From contig CAVXTD010000024.1 of the NCBI GenBank assembly GCA_963764565.1, forward strand, positions 1 through 64,000: DNA of 64,000 bases, given 5' to 3'. This document shows, one piece after another, positions 52,917 through 62,749 of the stretch. Position numbers and translations under genes: made by a program. The notes below the pieces were generated by a model. It was not told the DNA's origin, searched no databases, and was given only the letters and a program-made list of their open reading frames with translations. This DNA is from DATBLE01 sp963764565 (lineage in GTDB: Bacteria > Actinomycetota > Thermoleophilia > Gaiellales > Gaiellaceae). Position 1 is the stretch's first letter. Every line of letters begins with the position of its first letter.

Positions 52917-54394
52917 CAGAGACCGCCTCCGCCGCGGCGCTCGGCCGCGCAGACCTGCTCCGCACGCAGGCCTGGCTGAACGGCCAATGGGTCGACGCCG
53001 ACTCGGGCGAGACGTTCCCAGTCACCAACCCCGCGACCGGCGAGGAGATCGCCGAGGTGCCGCGCATGGGCGCCGCCGAGACCCGCCGCGCGCTCGAGGC
53101 CGCCGAGGCCGCCTATCCCGGCTGGCGCTCGCGCACGGCCGGCGACCGCGCGCGGATCATGCGCCGCTGGGCCGACCTGATGATCGAGCACATCGACGAC
53201 CTGACGCTCCTGCTCACTCTGGAGCAGGGCAAGCCGCTTGCCGAGTCGCGCGCCGAGATCGTCTACGCGGCCTCCTTCCTCGAATGGTTCGGCGAGGAGG
53301 GCAAGCGCGTCTACGGCGACACGATCCCGACGCCGCTGCCCGACCGGCGCATCCTCGTGCTCAAGCAGCCGGTCGGCGTCTCTGCCGGGATCACCCCGTG
53401 GAACTTCCCCTCGGCGATGCCGACACGCAAGGCCGCGCCCGCCCTGGCGGCAGGGTGCACGATGGTGCTGAAGCCCGCCGAGCAGACGCCGCTCTCTGCG
53501 CTCGCAGTTGCCGCGCTCGCCGAGGAGGCGGGGCTGCCGCCGGGCGTGCTCTCGATCGTCACCGGCGACGCCGAGGACGCGCCCGCGATCGGCAAGGAGA
53601 TGACCTCGAGCCCGCTCGTCCGCAAGGTCGGCTTCACCGGGTCGAACGAGGTCGGCAAGCTGCTGATGGCCCAGTGCGCGGCCGGCCTGAAGAAGATCTC
53701 ACTCGAGCTGGGTGGGAACGCGCCGTTCGTCGTCTTCGACGACGCCGACCTCGACGAGGCAGTCGCCGGGACCCTCCTGAACAAGTTCCGCAACTCCGGC
53801 CAGACGTGCATCACGGCCAACCGGATCCTCGTCCAGGACGGTGTCTACGACGAGTATCTGGAGCGCCTCCTCGCCGGGGTCGAGCAGCTGCGGGTCGGCG
53901 CCGGAACCGAGCCGGACGTCAAGGTCGGCCCGCTGATCGACGCACCCGCGCTCGAGAAGGTCGAGCGCCATGTCGCCGACGCGCTCGAGAACGGGGCGGA
54001 GCTGCATTCGGGCGGCGCCCGCCACGAGCTCGGGCAGACGTTCTTCCAGCCGACCGTGCTCACCGGCCTCGCCCCGAGCATGGCGATGAGCTGCGAGGAG
54101 ACCTTCGGCCCGGTCGCCGGGATCGCGCGCTTCTCCACCGAGGAGGAGGCGATCCGGATCGCCAACGACACGCCGTACGGACTCAGCGCCTACTTCTACA
54201 GCCGCGACATCGGCCGGGTCTGGCGCGTCAGCGAAGGGCTCGACTACGGGATCGTCGGGATCAACACGGGCTTCGTCTCGACGGAGGTCGCGCCGTTCGG
54301 CGGGATGAAGGAGTCGGGCATCGGCCGCGAGGGCTCGAAGTACGGCATCGACGAGTGGCTGGAGCTCAAGTACCTGGCGCTCGCCGGGATCTAG
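52913..54394 (+). CDS. gabD: NAD(P)-dependent succinate-semialdehyde-type dehydrogenase
   Basis: 493 aa aldehyde dehydrogenase. AGITPWNFPSAMPTRKAAPA, KPAEQTPLSALAVAALAEEA, GFTGSNEVGKLLM, Glu in ISLELGGNAPFVVFDDADLD, catalytic Cys in FRNSGQTCITANR, and PFGGMKESGIGREGSKYGID are the GabD pattern. It would oxidise succinate or glutarate semialdehyde to the acid, linking GABA/polyamine or amino-acid breakdown to the TCA cycle. GTG at 52913 overlaps the preceding stop. A perfect 13-bp palindromic repeat follows its stop. Confidence 0.88.
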   Translation: MTETASAAALGRADLLRTQAWLNGQWVDADSGETFPVTNPATGEEIAEVPRMGAAETRRALEAAEAAYPGWRSRTAGDRARIMRRWADLMIEHIDDLTLLLTLEQGKPLAESRAEIVYAASFLEWFGEEGKRVYGDTIPTPLPDRRILVLKQPVGVSAGITPWNFPSAMPTRKAAPALAAGCTMVLKPAEQTPLSALAVAALAEEAGLPPGVLSIVTGDAEDAPAIGKEMTSSPLVRKVGFTGSNEVGKLLMAQCAAGLKKISLELGGNAPFVVFDDADLDEAVAGTLLNKFRNSGQTCITANRILVQDGVYDEYLERLLAGVEQLRVGAGTEPDVKVGPLIDAPALEKVERHVADALENGAELHSGGARHELGQTFFQPTVLTGLAPSMAMSCEETFGPVAGIARFSTEEEAIRIANDTPYGLSAYFYSRDIGRVWRVSEGLDYGIVGINTGFVSTEVAPFGGMKESGIGREGSKYGIDEWLELKYLALAGI

Positions 54395-54396
54395 GT

Positions 54397-54426
54397 CAGT
54401 GTCAGACACCTGCGGTGTCTGACACT
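54397..54426. repeat. GTGYCWGRCAC palindromic repeat, copy 3
   Basis: AGTGTCAGACACC and GGTGTCTGACACT form a perfect 13-bp hairpin with a TGC loop. It lies in the 36-base gap between the convergent gabD and methyltransferase genes, the same kind of position as the copy at 30018. Confidence 0.8.
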
Positions 54427-54430
54427 TCAG

Positions 54431-55054
54431 TCACAGCTTGACCGCCCGGCCCAGCACGTAGGGGCGCACGATCTTCGGCCCGGCCGGCATCACGTTCCGC
54501 TCCACGTCCGCGACGTCGAAGGCGGCCTCGATCCGCGGCAGCGTCTCGCGGTTCGGGCGGCAGCCGAAGGCGATCACGCCCCACAGCCGCTCCATCCGGT
54601 CCTGGCTGCGCGCCACCTTCGAGTCATCGGAGCGCACGTGCTCGAGGAAGAGGTACTGCCCGCCCGACCGGAGCACCCGCCGGATCTCGGCCAGCGCCCG
54701 GTCCTGATCCTCGACCGAGCAGAGGAGCAGCGACGCGACCACCGTGTCGAACGAGCCGTCCTCGAAGGGCAGGCTCTCGACCGAAGCCTTCGTGGTCACG
54801 ACTTCGCGGCCGAGCTTCCCGGCGCGCCGGTCGGCGCGGGTGAGCATCCCGTCGAGGCCGTCCGTGAGAGTCAGGTCGGCGACGTCCGACGGGTAGTGGG
54901 GGAGGTTGAAGCCAGTCCCGGCGCCGACCTCCAGTACCCGGCCCGTCGCACCAACGAGTAGCGTGCGGCGAGCCTCCACGATGAAAGGCTTCTTCTCCAT
55001 CGGCCTGCCCAAGAGCTCGTGGACGGGCGGGGCCAGACGATCGCGCAAGGCCAC
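54431..55054 (-). CDS. Class I SAM-dependent methyltransferase
   Basis: 207 aa. Motif I is RVLEVGAGTGFNLPHYPSDV; later DLTLTDGLDGMLTRADRRAG, ESLPFEDGSFDTVVASLLLC and EIRRVLRSGGQYLFLEHVRS are the UbiE/Methyltransf_11 order, closest in style to small phospholipid or quinone methyltransferases. GTG at 55054 is chosen; the frame upstream runs over the divergent gene. Target unknown. Its stop faces gabD across the palindromic repeat. Confidence 0.83.
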   Translation of the reverse strand: MALRDRLAPPVHELLGRPMEKKPFIVEARRTLLVGATGRVLEVGAGTGFNLPHYPSDVADLTLTDGLDGMLTRADRRAGKLGREVVTTKASVESLPFEDGSFDTVVASLLLCSVEDQDRALAEIRRVLRSGGQYLFLEHVRSDDSKVARSQDRMERLWGVIAFGCRPNRETLPRIEAAFDVADVERNVMPAGPKIVRPYVLGRAVKL

Positions 55055-55069
55055 GAGGCGGAGTATCCC

Positions 55070-55075
55070 TAGAAT
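55070..55075 (+). promoter_or_regulatory. -10 element (TAGAAT) of the NIPSNAP gene
   Basis: TAGAAT six bases before the GTG at 55082. It would drive the NIPSNAP-SDR-cupin-TPP enzyme operon. Confidence 0.5.
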
Positions 55076-55081
55076 CGGCTC

Positions 55082-55396
55082 GTGATCGTCGAGCAGCGCG
55101 ACTACCACGTCACCACGGGCAAGCTGCCCGAGCTCGTCAAGCTCTACGAGACCGAGGGGATCGAGCTCCAGCAGAGCTACCTCGGCGGATTCATCGCCGC
55201 CTTCACCACCGACGTCGGCGCGCTCTCCACCTACACGAGCCTCTGGGGCTACGACAGCTATGCCGAGCGCGAGCGGCGCCGCGGCGAGCTCCAGGCCGAC
55301 GAGACCTGGAAGGGGTTCCTGGCCAAGATCCAGCCGCTGATCCACACCCAGCAGAACCGGATCCTGATCCCGACCTCGTTCTCGCCGATCCGGTGA
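55082..55396 (+). CDS. NIPSNAP family protein
   Basis: 104 aa ferredoxin-like alpha+beta barrel. IVEQRDYHVTTGKLPELVKL, GGFIAAFTTDVGALSTYTSL and WGYDSYAERERRRGELQADE match NIPSNAP domains, often found in catabolic operons in actinobacteria and proteobacteria. Biochemical role not established. First gene of a coupled operon; its stop overlaps the SDR GTG. Confidence 0.85.
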   Translation: MIVEQRDYHVTTGKLPELVKLYETEGIELQQSYLGGFIAAFTTDVGALSTYTSLWGYDSYAERERRRGELQADETWKGFLAKIQPLIHTQQNRILIPTSFSPIR

Positions 55397-56112
55397 CCCG
55401 CCTCGATAGCAAGGTCGCGCTCGTCACCGGCGGTGCGCAGGGGATCGGCCGCGCGATCGCCGACGGTCTCGCGGCGGACGGTGCCGAGGTCGTGATCGCC
55501 GACCTCAACCCGCCCGAAGGCGGCATCCGCGCCGACGTCGCCGACGAGTCCGACGTCCAGCGGATGGTCGACGAGACGGTCGAGCGTCACGGCCGCCTCG
55601 ACATCCTGATCAACAACGCCGGCCTGTACGCGTCGCTCGCGATGCGGCCGTTCACGGAGATCCCACTCGACGAGTGGCGCCAGGTGATGGACGTGAACGT
55701 CGCCTCGATGTTCCTCACGTGCCGCGCGGCGGTGCCTGTGATGCGCGCGCAGGGCGGCGGCAAGATCGTGAACATCTCCTCCGGGACGCCCTTCCGCGGC
55801 GTGCCCTTCCTGCTCCACTACGTGACCAGCAAGGGCGCGATCGTCGCGCTCACTCGCGCGCTCGCCAAGGAGCTCGGCAAGGACGGGATCCACGTCAACT
55901 GCGTCGCGCCCGGGTTCACTATGAGCGAGGGAGTGCGGGCCAACCCCGAGGTGGTCGAGAAGCTCCGCGACGTGTCCGTGGCCTCCCGCACGATCCAGCG
56001 CGACCAGGTGCCGGAGGACGTCGTCGGCGCCGTCGTCTTCCTCTGCACGCCGGCCGCCGACTTCGTTACCGGCCAGACGATGGTGATCGACGGCGGGCAG
56101 TACTTCCACTAG
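55393..56112 (+). CDS. SDR-family (FabG-like) oxidoreductase
   Basis: 239 aa. TGGAQGIGRAIADGLAADGA is the cofactor site, LDILINNAGLYASLA follows, and KIVNISSGTPFRGVPFLLHY with YVTSKGA gives the Ser-Tyr-Lys catalytic set. VNCVAPGFTMSEG and GQTMVIDGGQYF are the standard end. Probably a 3-hydroxyacid or alcohol dehydrogenase of the operon's catabolic route. GTG start overlapping the NIPSNAP stop; the next ATG follows the stop directly. Confidence 0.9.
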   Translation: MTRLDSKVALVTGGAQGIGRAIADGLAADGAEVVIADLNPPEGGIRADVADESDVQRMVDETVERHGRLDILINNAGLYASLAMRPFTEIPLDEWRQVMDVNVASMFLTCRAAVPVMRAQGGGKIVNISSGTPFRGVPFLLHYVTSKGAIVALTRALAKELGKDGIHVNCVAPGFTMSEGVRANPEVVEKLRDVSVASRTIQRDQVPEDVVGAVVFLCTPAADFVTGQTMVIDGGQYFH

Positions 56113-56601
56113 ATGTACCTCTCGCTGTCGCGCCAGCCGCACGACGCCCGGAACTCGATCGTCCACGAGGTCGACGACGGCACGACGCTCGTCTGGGAGC
56201 TGCTCGACGCAGAGCCGGCCGACGCCCTGCTCGCCGTACCGGTCGAGGTCGAGTCCGGCTGGTTGATGCGTCACGATCGCGTGGACTTTCCACCGGGCGG
56301 AATCGCCTACCGGCACACGCACCCGGGCCCAGGGATCCGCTACCTCCTGCACGGGCGCCTGACGATCGACTCCGGCGGCGAGACACACGAGTACGGCCCG
56401 GGTGAGCCGTGGTTCGAAAGCGGGCCTGAGCCGGTGCTGGCGACCGCCTCGGGAATCGAGGACACGGCCTTCGTCCGGGTGCTGGTGCTGCCGCCGGAGT
56501 GGGAGGGCAAGCGAACGATCCGCTACGTCGACCCGGCCGACGACGAGCGCCCGAAGCTCCAACGCGCAAAGGTCTTCTTCGAGCAGCGCATCGAGCTCTG
56601 A
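56113..56601 (+). CDS. Cupin-domain protein
   Basis: 162 aa single cupin barrel. The metal-site motif reads GGIAYRHTHPGPGIRYLLHG, with the second conserved motif in HEYGPGEPWFESGPEPVLAT. Could be a small dioxygenase, an isomerase or a ligand-binding protein. ATG immediately follows the SDR stop and the TPP enzyme ATG immediately follows its own stop, so it is part of the same operon. Substrate unknown. Confidence 0.83.
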   Translation: MYLSLSRQPHDARNSIVHEVDDGTTLVWELLDAEPADALLAVPVEVESGWLMRHDRVDFPPGGIAYRHTHPGPGIRYLLHGRLTIDSGGETHEYGPGEPWFESGPEPVLATASGIEDTAFVRVLVLPPEWEGKRTIRYVDPADDERPKLQRAKVFFEQRIEL

Positions 56602-58242
56602 ATGCGCACCGCGGCACGCATCCTCGCCGACCAGCTGGTCGTTCACGGCGTCGACACTGCGTACTGCGTCCCGGGGGAGAGCTACCTCGCCGTGCTCGAC
56701 GCGCTCCACGACACCCCGATCCGACTCGTCACCACTCGACACGAGGCCGCGGCCGCGAACATGGCCGACGCCTACGGCAAGCTGACCGGCCGCCCCGGCG
56801 TCTGCCTGGTCACGCGGGCGCCCGGCGCGACGCACGCGTCGGTCGGGATCCACACCGCCTACCAGGACTCGACCCCGCTCGTCCTCTTCGTCGGCCAGGT
56901 GCCCCGCCATCACCTCGGCCGCGAGGCCTTCCAGGAGCTCGACTACGCGCGGATGTTCGGGGAGATGGCGAAGTGGGTGGCGACGATGGACGACGCCGCC
57001 GGGGTGCCGGAGCTCGTCTCGCACGCCTTCCACGTCGCGACCTCCGGGCGGCCGGGGCCGGTGGTGATCGAGCTGCCGGAGGACGCACAGGCGACCGAGG
57101 CCGACGTGCCGGACGCCGAGCCGTACCGGCCCTGCCCAGGCCTCGGCATCAGCCGAGCGACGTCGTGCGGGCGCTCGACCTTGTCGGCGCCGCCGAGCGG
57201 CCGCTGATCGTGGTCGGCGGCGGCGGCTGGAGCGCGCAGGCGGGCCGCGACGTGATCGCGTTCGCCGAGGCCTCGAACGTTCCCGTCGCCGCCTCCTTCC
57301 GCCGCCAGGACTACGTCGACAACGGCTCGCCCGCCTACGCCGGGATGCTCACCCTCGGCCTCGACCCGGCGCTCGCGACGCGGGTGCGGGAGGCGGACGT
57401 CGTGCTCGCACTGGGTACCCGGCTGGGCGAGATCGCGACGCAGAGCTACACCCTGCTCGAGCCGCCGCGGCCTCACCAGCGGCTCGTCCACGTCCACGCC
57501 GACCCGGACGAGCTCGGCCGGGTGTACGAGGCCGAGCTGCCGATCGTCTCCGGCTCGCCGCAGTTCGCGGCCGCGCTGCGGCCGGTGGACGGCGTGGACA
57601 GGGCGGCCTGGGTCGCGGACGCCCGGCGCGACTACCTGGCAAATCTGCGCCACGGCCCCATGCCGGGCGAGCTGCACATGGGCGAGGTGATGGCTCACCT
57701 TCGCGACCGGCTACCCGACGACGCCGTGATCACCAACGGCGCGGGCAACTTCAGCGTCTGGGCGCATCGCTTCTACGAGTTCCGCCGGTTCGGCACCCAG
57801 CTTGCGTCCTGCGCCGGCGCGATGGGCTACGGCGTTCCCGCCGCGGTCGCCGCGCAAGCTCCTCCACCCCGAGCGGATCGTCGTCTGTCTCGCGGGCGAC
57901 GGCGATTTCCTGATGAGCGGCAACGAGCTCGCGACCGCCGTCCAGTACGGCGCGCCGATCGTCGTCCTCGTCGTCAACAACGGGATGCTCGGGACGATCC
58001 GGATGCACCAGGAGCGCCACTTTCCCGGCCGGACGGTCGGGACCGACCTCGTCAACCCGGACTTCGCCGCCTACGCGCGGGCGTTCGGCGCGCACGGCGC
58101 GGTCGTCGAGCGGACGGCCGACTTCCCGGCCGCGTTCGAGGAGGCGCTCGCCACGGGGCGGCCGGCGCTGCTCGAGCTGCGCGTCGACCCGGAGGGGATC
58201 ACGCCGCGGGCGACGCTCAGCCAGATTCGCGCCGGCGGGTAG
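56602..58242 (+). CDS. Thiamine-diphosphate-dependent enzyme (acetolactate-synthase-like), two frame breaks
   Basis: About 546 aa when joined. N-terminal TPP-PYR domain: VDTAYCVPGESYLAVLDAL, the catalytic Glu in TTRHEAAAANMADAYGKLTG, and HTAYQDSTPLVLFVGQV. Middle domain after a break near 57150: RPLIVVGGGGWSAQAGRD. C-terminal TPP-binding domain after a break near 57857: VVCLAGDGDFLMSGNELATA, then VVNNGMLGTIRMHQ. The family includes acetolactate synthase, benzoylformate decarboxylase and related 2-oxoacid decarboxylases/lyases; no ilvN-like regulatory subunit is nearby, so a catabolic decarboxylase or lyase is more likely than ALS. Confidence 0.82.
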
Positions 58243-58252
58243 CGTGTCCGCG

Positions 58253-59863
58253 ATGCGCGAACTGCTCCGCGAGACGGCCGACCTCGCCGCCGACTTCCTC
58301 GACTCGATTCCCGAACGGCCGGTCTTTCCGCAGGTCGAGGTCGATGACCTGCGGAAGCGGCTCGGCGGGCCTGTCCCCGAGTCGCCCACCAGCCCGCGCG
58401 AAGTCGTCTCGGAGCTTGCTGCGATCGGCAGCGAGGCCGCCGTCGGGATTCCGGGCGGGCGCTACTTCGGCTTCGTGATCGGCGGCGCCGTCCCCGCCGC
58501 GCTCGCCGCAGACTGGCTCACCTCGGCCTGGGACCAGAACGCCGGCCTCTACGTCGGCGGCCCGGCCGCTTCGGTCGTCGAGGAGATCGTCGGCGGCTGG
58601 CTCGCCGATCTCCTGCACCTGCCGCGCGCCGTGTCGTACGCCTTTGTCACCGGCACGCAGATGGCGCACGCGACCGCGCTCGCCGCGGCGCGAAACCATG
58701 TGCTCGCCGAGGTCGGCTGGGACGTCGAGGAGGAAGGTCTGACCGGCGCGCCGAGGATCCGCGTCTTTGCCGGCGCCAAGGCGCACTCGACGCTGCCGCG
58801 CGCCCTACGGCTGATCGGCCTCGGCACCGGCTCGATCACGTCGATCGATGCCGACGACCAGGGCCGTATGCGCTCTGACGTTCTCCGCGAGGCGCTCGCC
58901 GGCAACGACGGTCCGGCGATCGTCTGCGCCAAGGCCGGGGAGGTGAACACGGGCTCCTGCGACCCGTTCGAGCCGATCGCCGACGCCGCCGAGGAGGCCG
59001 GCGCGTGGTTGCACGTGGACGGCGCCTTCGGCCTCTGGGCGGCCGCGAGCCCCCGCTATGCACACCTCGTGGCCGGTGCCGAGCGCGCCGACTCGTGGTC
59101 GGTGGACGCACACAAGTGGCTGAACGTCCCCTACGACTCCGGGATCGCGCTCTGCGCACACCCGGACGACCACCGGCGGGCGATGCAGGTGCACGCCGAG
59201 TACCTCGTCCACTCCGGCGAGGGTGGGCCGCGCGACCAGGTGGACTGGACGCCCGAGTTCTCCCGGCGCGCGCGCGGGTTCGCCGTCTACGCAGCGATCC
59301 GCTCGCTCGGCCGCAGCGGCATCGCCGACCTGATCGAGCGCTGCTGCGCCCATGCGCGCCGCTTCGCCGAGGGCATCGCGGCGATTTCCGGCGTGGAGGT
59401 GCTGAACGAGGTCGTGCTCAACCAGGTGCTCTTCCGCTTCGACAGCGACGAGCGGACCGCCGCAGCGCTGAAGGCGGTCCAGGACTCGGGCGTCGCCTGG
59501 ATGAGCGGCACGAACTGGGACGGGCGCGCGGCGATCCGGATCTCCGTCAGCAACTGGCAGACGACGGAGGACGACATCGACCGGACCGTCGCCGAGTTCG
59601 CCCGCGTCGCCGGTCGTAGGAACGATCCGTCAGTTGCTGGACGGATCGTCGGGCATCAGCGCGACCACCCGGTACACGCCACCCTTCTTGCGCAGGACGC
59701 TCCCCCAGAGGTCGGTCTCCGGCGCCGAGAAGAGATCGAGCCTGCCGCTCGTGCTCGACGATCCACGACGACTCCTCGATCTCGTCCTCGAGCTGGCCGG
59801 GCCCCCAGCCCGCGTAGCCCGCGAACACCCTCGCGCGCCGGGTCGCCCCCGCAAGCAGGTTGA
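58253..59863 (+). CDS. PLP-dependent amino-acid decarboxylase (group II); 3' end uncertain
   Basis: Conserved for about 455 aa. FVIGGAVPAALAADWLTSAW, FVTGTQMAHATALAAARNHV, HSTLPRALRLIGLG, WLHVDGAFGLWAAASPRY and the PLP-Lys motif SWSVDAHKWLNVPYDSGIAL define the aromatic-L-amino-acid/glutamate decarboxylase fold. Homology ends around 59612 (TVAEFARVAGR). The open frame then runs on to 59863 antisense to yqgE, while a TAG at 59617-59619 in another frame is the more natural stop, so a one-base error near the end is likely. ATG at 58253 is used; a GTG at 58244 is also in frame. Confidence 0.82.
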   Translation: MRELLRETADLAADFLDSIPERPVFPQVEVDDLRKRLGGPVPESPTSPREVVSELAAIGSEAAVGIPGGRYFGFVIGGAVPAALAADWLTSAWDQNAGLYVGGPAASVVEEIVGGWLADLLHLPRAVSYAFVTGTQMAHATALAAARNHVLAEVGWDVEEEGLTGAPRIRVFAGAKAHSTLPRALRLIGLGTGSITSIDADDQGRMRSDVLREALAGNDGPAIVCAKAGEVNTGSCDPFEPIADAAEEAGAWLHVDGAFGLWAAASPRYAHLVAGAERADSWSVDAHKWLNVPYDSGIALCAHPDDHRRAMQVHAEYLVHSGEGGPRDQVDWTPEFSRRARGFAVYAAIRSLGRSGIADLIERCCAHARRFAEGIAAISGVEVLNEVVLNQVLFRFDSDERTAAALKAVQDSGVAWMSGTNWDGRAAIRISVSNWQTTEDDIDRTVAEFARVAGRRNDPSVAGRIVGHQRDHPVHATLLAQDAPPEVGLRRREEIEPAARARRSTTTPRSRPRAGRAPSPRSPRTPSRAGSPPQAG

Positions 59864-60176
59864 AGTCGCCGTCGCCCGGGACGAAGCCGATGTCGTCGAC
59901 GACGAGCATCGCTGCCTCGCTCGGGTCCTCGAACTCGGCCAGGACGAGCACTGCCTCCTGCTGCACCGGCCCGCCGACGTAGACGCGCTCTCCCTCGTCC
60001 ACGAGCTCCTGGAGGTCGGGGACCGCCTCGGCGACCTCCGTCTCCGACTGCCGGTTCAGCACGAGCCCGGCGGCGCCCTCGTCGTTGTGCTCGGTGACGA
60101 GCACGACCGTCCGCCGGAAGTTCGGGTCGAACAGCGCCGGCGAGGCGAGCAGCAGCCGACCTTTCAGCGAGTCCAC
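59630..60176 (-). CDS. yqgE: YqgE/AlgH family protein, one frame break
   Basis: About 182 aa when joined. SLKGRLLLASPALFDPNFRR, VVLVTEHNDEGAAGLVLNRQ, VYVGGPVQQEAVLVLAEFED and FAGYAGWGPGQLEDEIEESS are the full UPF0301 (YqgE) signature. A break near 59757 leads to LDLFSAPETDLWGSVLRKKG and VYRVVALMPDDPSSN. Function of the family is poorly defined (linked to transcription regulation in pseudomonads). GTG start; it lies just downstream of the ABC permease on the same strand. Confidence 0.85.
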
Positions 60177-60179
60177 CGC

Positions 60180-62749
60180 CTACTCGTACTGGAGCGCTTC
60201 GAGTACGTTCAGACGCGCCGCGCGCCGGGCCGGGAAGATCGCCGCGACGATCCCGACGAGGATCGTCGCGACCGCGAAGACGATCAGCTGGCCGACCGGC
60301 AGCGAGAAGTCGATCTCCTTGACCCGCGCGACGAGCAGCGCGCCGAGGACGATCCCGAGCAGCGATTCCGAGCAGCGCCGCCCATCAGCGCGGTGATCAC
60401 GCTCTCGTAGCGGATCATCCGCCGCACCTGCCGGCGGGTCATCCCGACGGCGCGCATCATGCCGAGCTCGCGCGTCCGCTCGAAGACCGTCAGGACGAGC
60501 GTGTTGACGATCCCGAACAGGCTGACCACGATCGAGAGCGCGAGCAGAACGAAGAGCACGTTCAGGATCGCGTTCAGCGGCGCGATCTGGTTGTCGACGA
60601 ACTCCTTCTTCGTCTGCACCTTCGCGTTCGGGAAGCCGGCGAGCTGCTTCTCGAGCGCGGCCTTGTTCGCGTCGGTCTCGCCGCCGCTCATTCGGACGAA
60701 CGAGAAGATGTTCTGAGGCTGGTCGTAGATCTTGTCCCAGGCCGAGGTCGAGATCGTCACCCGGCCGAACGGCGAGCCGCCCGTCGGCGGGTCGAAGATG
60801 CCGCGCACCTGGAGCTCGAGCTGTGTGCCGCGCGGCGAGGTGAGCGTCAGCGGCGAGCCGATCTCGAGCAGGTGCTTCTTCGCATAGTCCTTGTCGACGA
60901 ACGCGCCGTGGGCGCCGAGCGTCGCGATCACCTGGTCCGAGCCGTTCACCCACTTCAGGTTGAAGATGCCGACCGACCTCCGGGTTGACCGCCGTCGCCA
61001 GGATCACCTGGCCGAAGACCTGCGCGTCACCGGCGCGTACGTTGGCGATTGCCTCGACGCCCGGCGTCTTCGCCGCTGCCTCGCCCGCCGCGATCGGGAT
61101 CGGCGAGAAGTTGTTCTCGGCGGTGACCGCGTAGCCGCTGATCCAGAGGTCGTTCGACCGCGCCGCGGAAGCGTCGTCGTGATTCCGGCGGCGAGCACCG
61201 AGACGAGCGTGACCAGCGCGAGCCCGATCATCAGCGCCGACGCAGTCGAGGCCGTCCGCTGCGGGTTCCGGCGCGCGTTGTCGCGGGCGAGCGCGCCGGC
61301 GGCCCCGCCGATCTTGGCCGCCGGCCAGCCGAGCACCCACGCGAACGGGCGGGCGATCCGCGCCGAGAGCAGCGCGACCCCGAAGAAGATCAACAGCGTG
61401 CCGAGGCCCATGTAAGACGAGGACCTGGGTCGTGCCGTGGCCGCCCCGAAGCGCCCTTGGCGAGCGACGCGAAGCCGACGCGCGGTGAGCGATGATCGAG
61501 CCGGGCGTGCGGAACCGGGCGAAGCGCGACCCGGCGGCAGCGTGGCGCCCTCGCGGACGGCCGAGATCGGCGGGACGCGGGTCGCCCGGAGCGCCGGGCG
61601 GAGGCTCGCGAGCAGCGTGACGAGGATGCCCGACGAGCAGCGAGACGATCACCGTGCGCGGCTGGAGCACGAGCCCGTTGTTCGGCAGCGTGAACCCGAC
61701 GGCGTCGAAGAGCTTGAACAGGCCGGTGCCGAGGCCGAGGCCGAGGAAGATCCCGGCGATCGACGCCAGCGACGCCCATCGCGAGCGCCTCGACCACGAT
61801 CGACCAGAGCACCTGCTTCCGCGAGGCGCCGAGCGTGCGCAGCGTCGCCAGCTCGCGCGTGCGCTGCGCGATCGTGATCGAGAGCGAGTTCGCGATCACG
61901 AAGCTGCCGACGAAGAGCGCGATGCCGCCGAAGGCGAGCAGGAAGGTCTGGAGGAAGGTGAGGAAGCTCTCGGTGTCCTTCGCATCCTCCTTCGCCTGCG
62001 CGTCCCCGGTGCGACCTGCGTCCCCGGCGGCAGGATCGTCCGGATCTCCCTCGCCAGCCGCTCGGGCGAGACGCCCGTTCTTCGCCTTCGCGCGGATCTG
62101 GTCGAGCTTGCCCTTCTTCTGGAAGAGCGGCCTGCGCCGTCGGGAGGTCGAAGCCGGAGAGCGTGGCGCCCCCGAGGCTGGAGGCGCCGCCGAACTTGAC
62201 CAGGCCGGAGATGCGCATGCGCAGTCGCCGGGCCGTTCGCCTGGACGCCGATCGAGTCGCCGACGGCAAGGTGCTTCTTCCTCGCGGTCGCCTTGTCGAT
62301 CACGACCTCGTTCGCGCCGGGCCAGACGCCCTCGGCGAGCGTCAACGAGCTCAGGTCCGGGTTGTCCGGGTCGACGCTGAATCCGAGGTTCGGCGCGCCG
62401 CCGAAGACGATCACCTTGCCGTTCTTGCCGATCAGGTGCGCCTCGCCGCCCACGCCGCCGACCGCGTGGTCGACGTCCGGGAGCTGCTTGACCTCGGCGA
62501 GCAGCGACTCGTCGAACGGGGGTGCGGTCGTGTTGTTGTTGCGAGTCAGGTCGAACGCCGACTTGCCCGGTGATCGTCGCGTCCGTGCCCCTGGTAGACC
62601 TCGGTGAAGATGCCGTTGAAGGCGTCCTTGATCGAGTCGGTGAGGATGTACGTGCCGGTGACGAGCGACACGCCGAGCACGATCGCGATCGCGGTCAGCC
62701 CGGTCCGCAGCTTGCGCGTGGCGAGACCCTTGAGCGCGAAGCGGATCAC
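60180..62749 (-). CDS. MacB/FtsX-type ABC permease, heavily frame-broken
   Basis: About 855 codons. The N terminus MIRFALKGLATRKLRTGLTA then IVLGVSLVTGTYILTDSIKD begins at a GTG (62749). Later segments in several frames: VFGGAPNLGFSVDPDNPDLS, ANSLSITIAQRTRELATLRT, GALARDNARRNPQRTASTAS, TISTSAWDKIYDQPQNIFSF, LGMMRAVGMTRRQVRRMIRY, and the end FPARRAARLNVLEALQYE. Two FtsX modules of four helices each are recoverable. At least ten frame changes occur between 62600 and 60370, the worst stretch in the window. A membrane component exporting lipids, peptides or lipoproteins. Confidence 0.75.
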
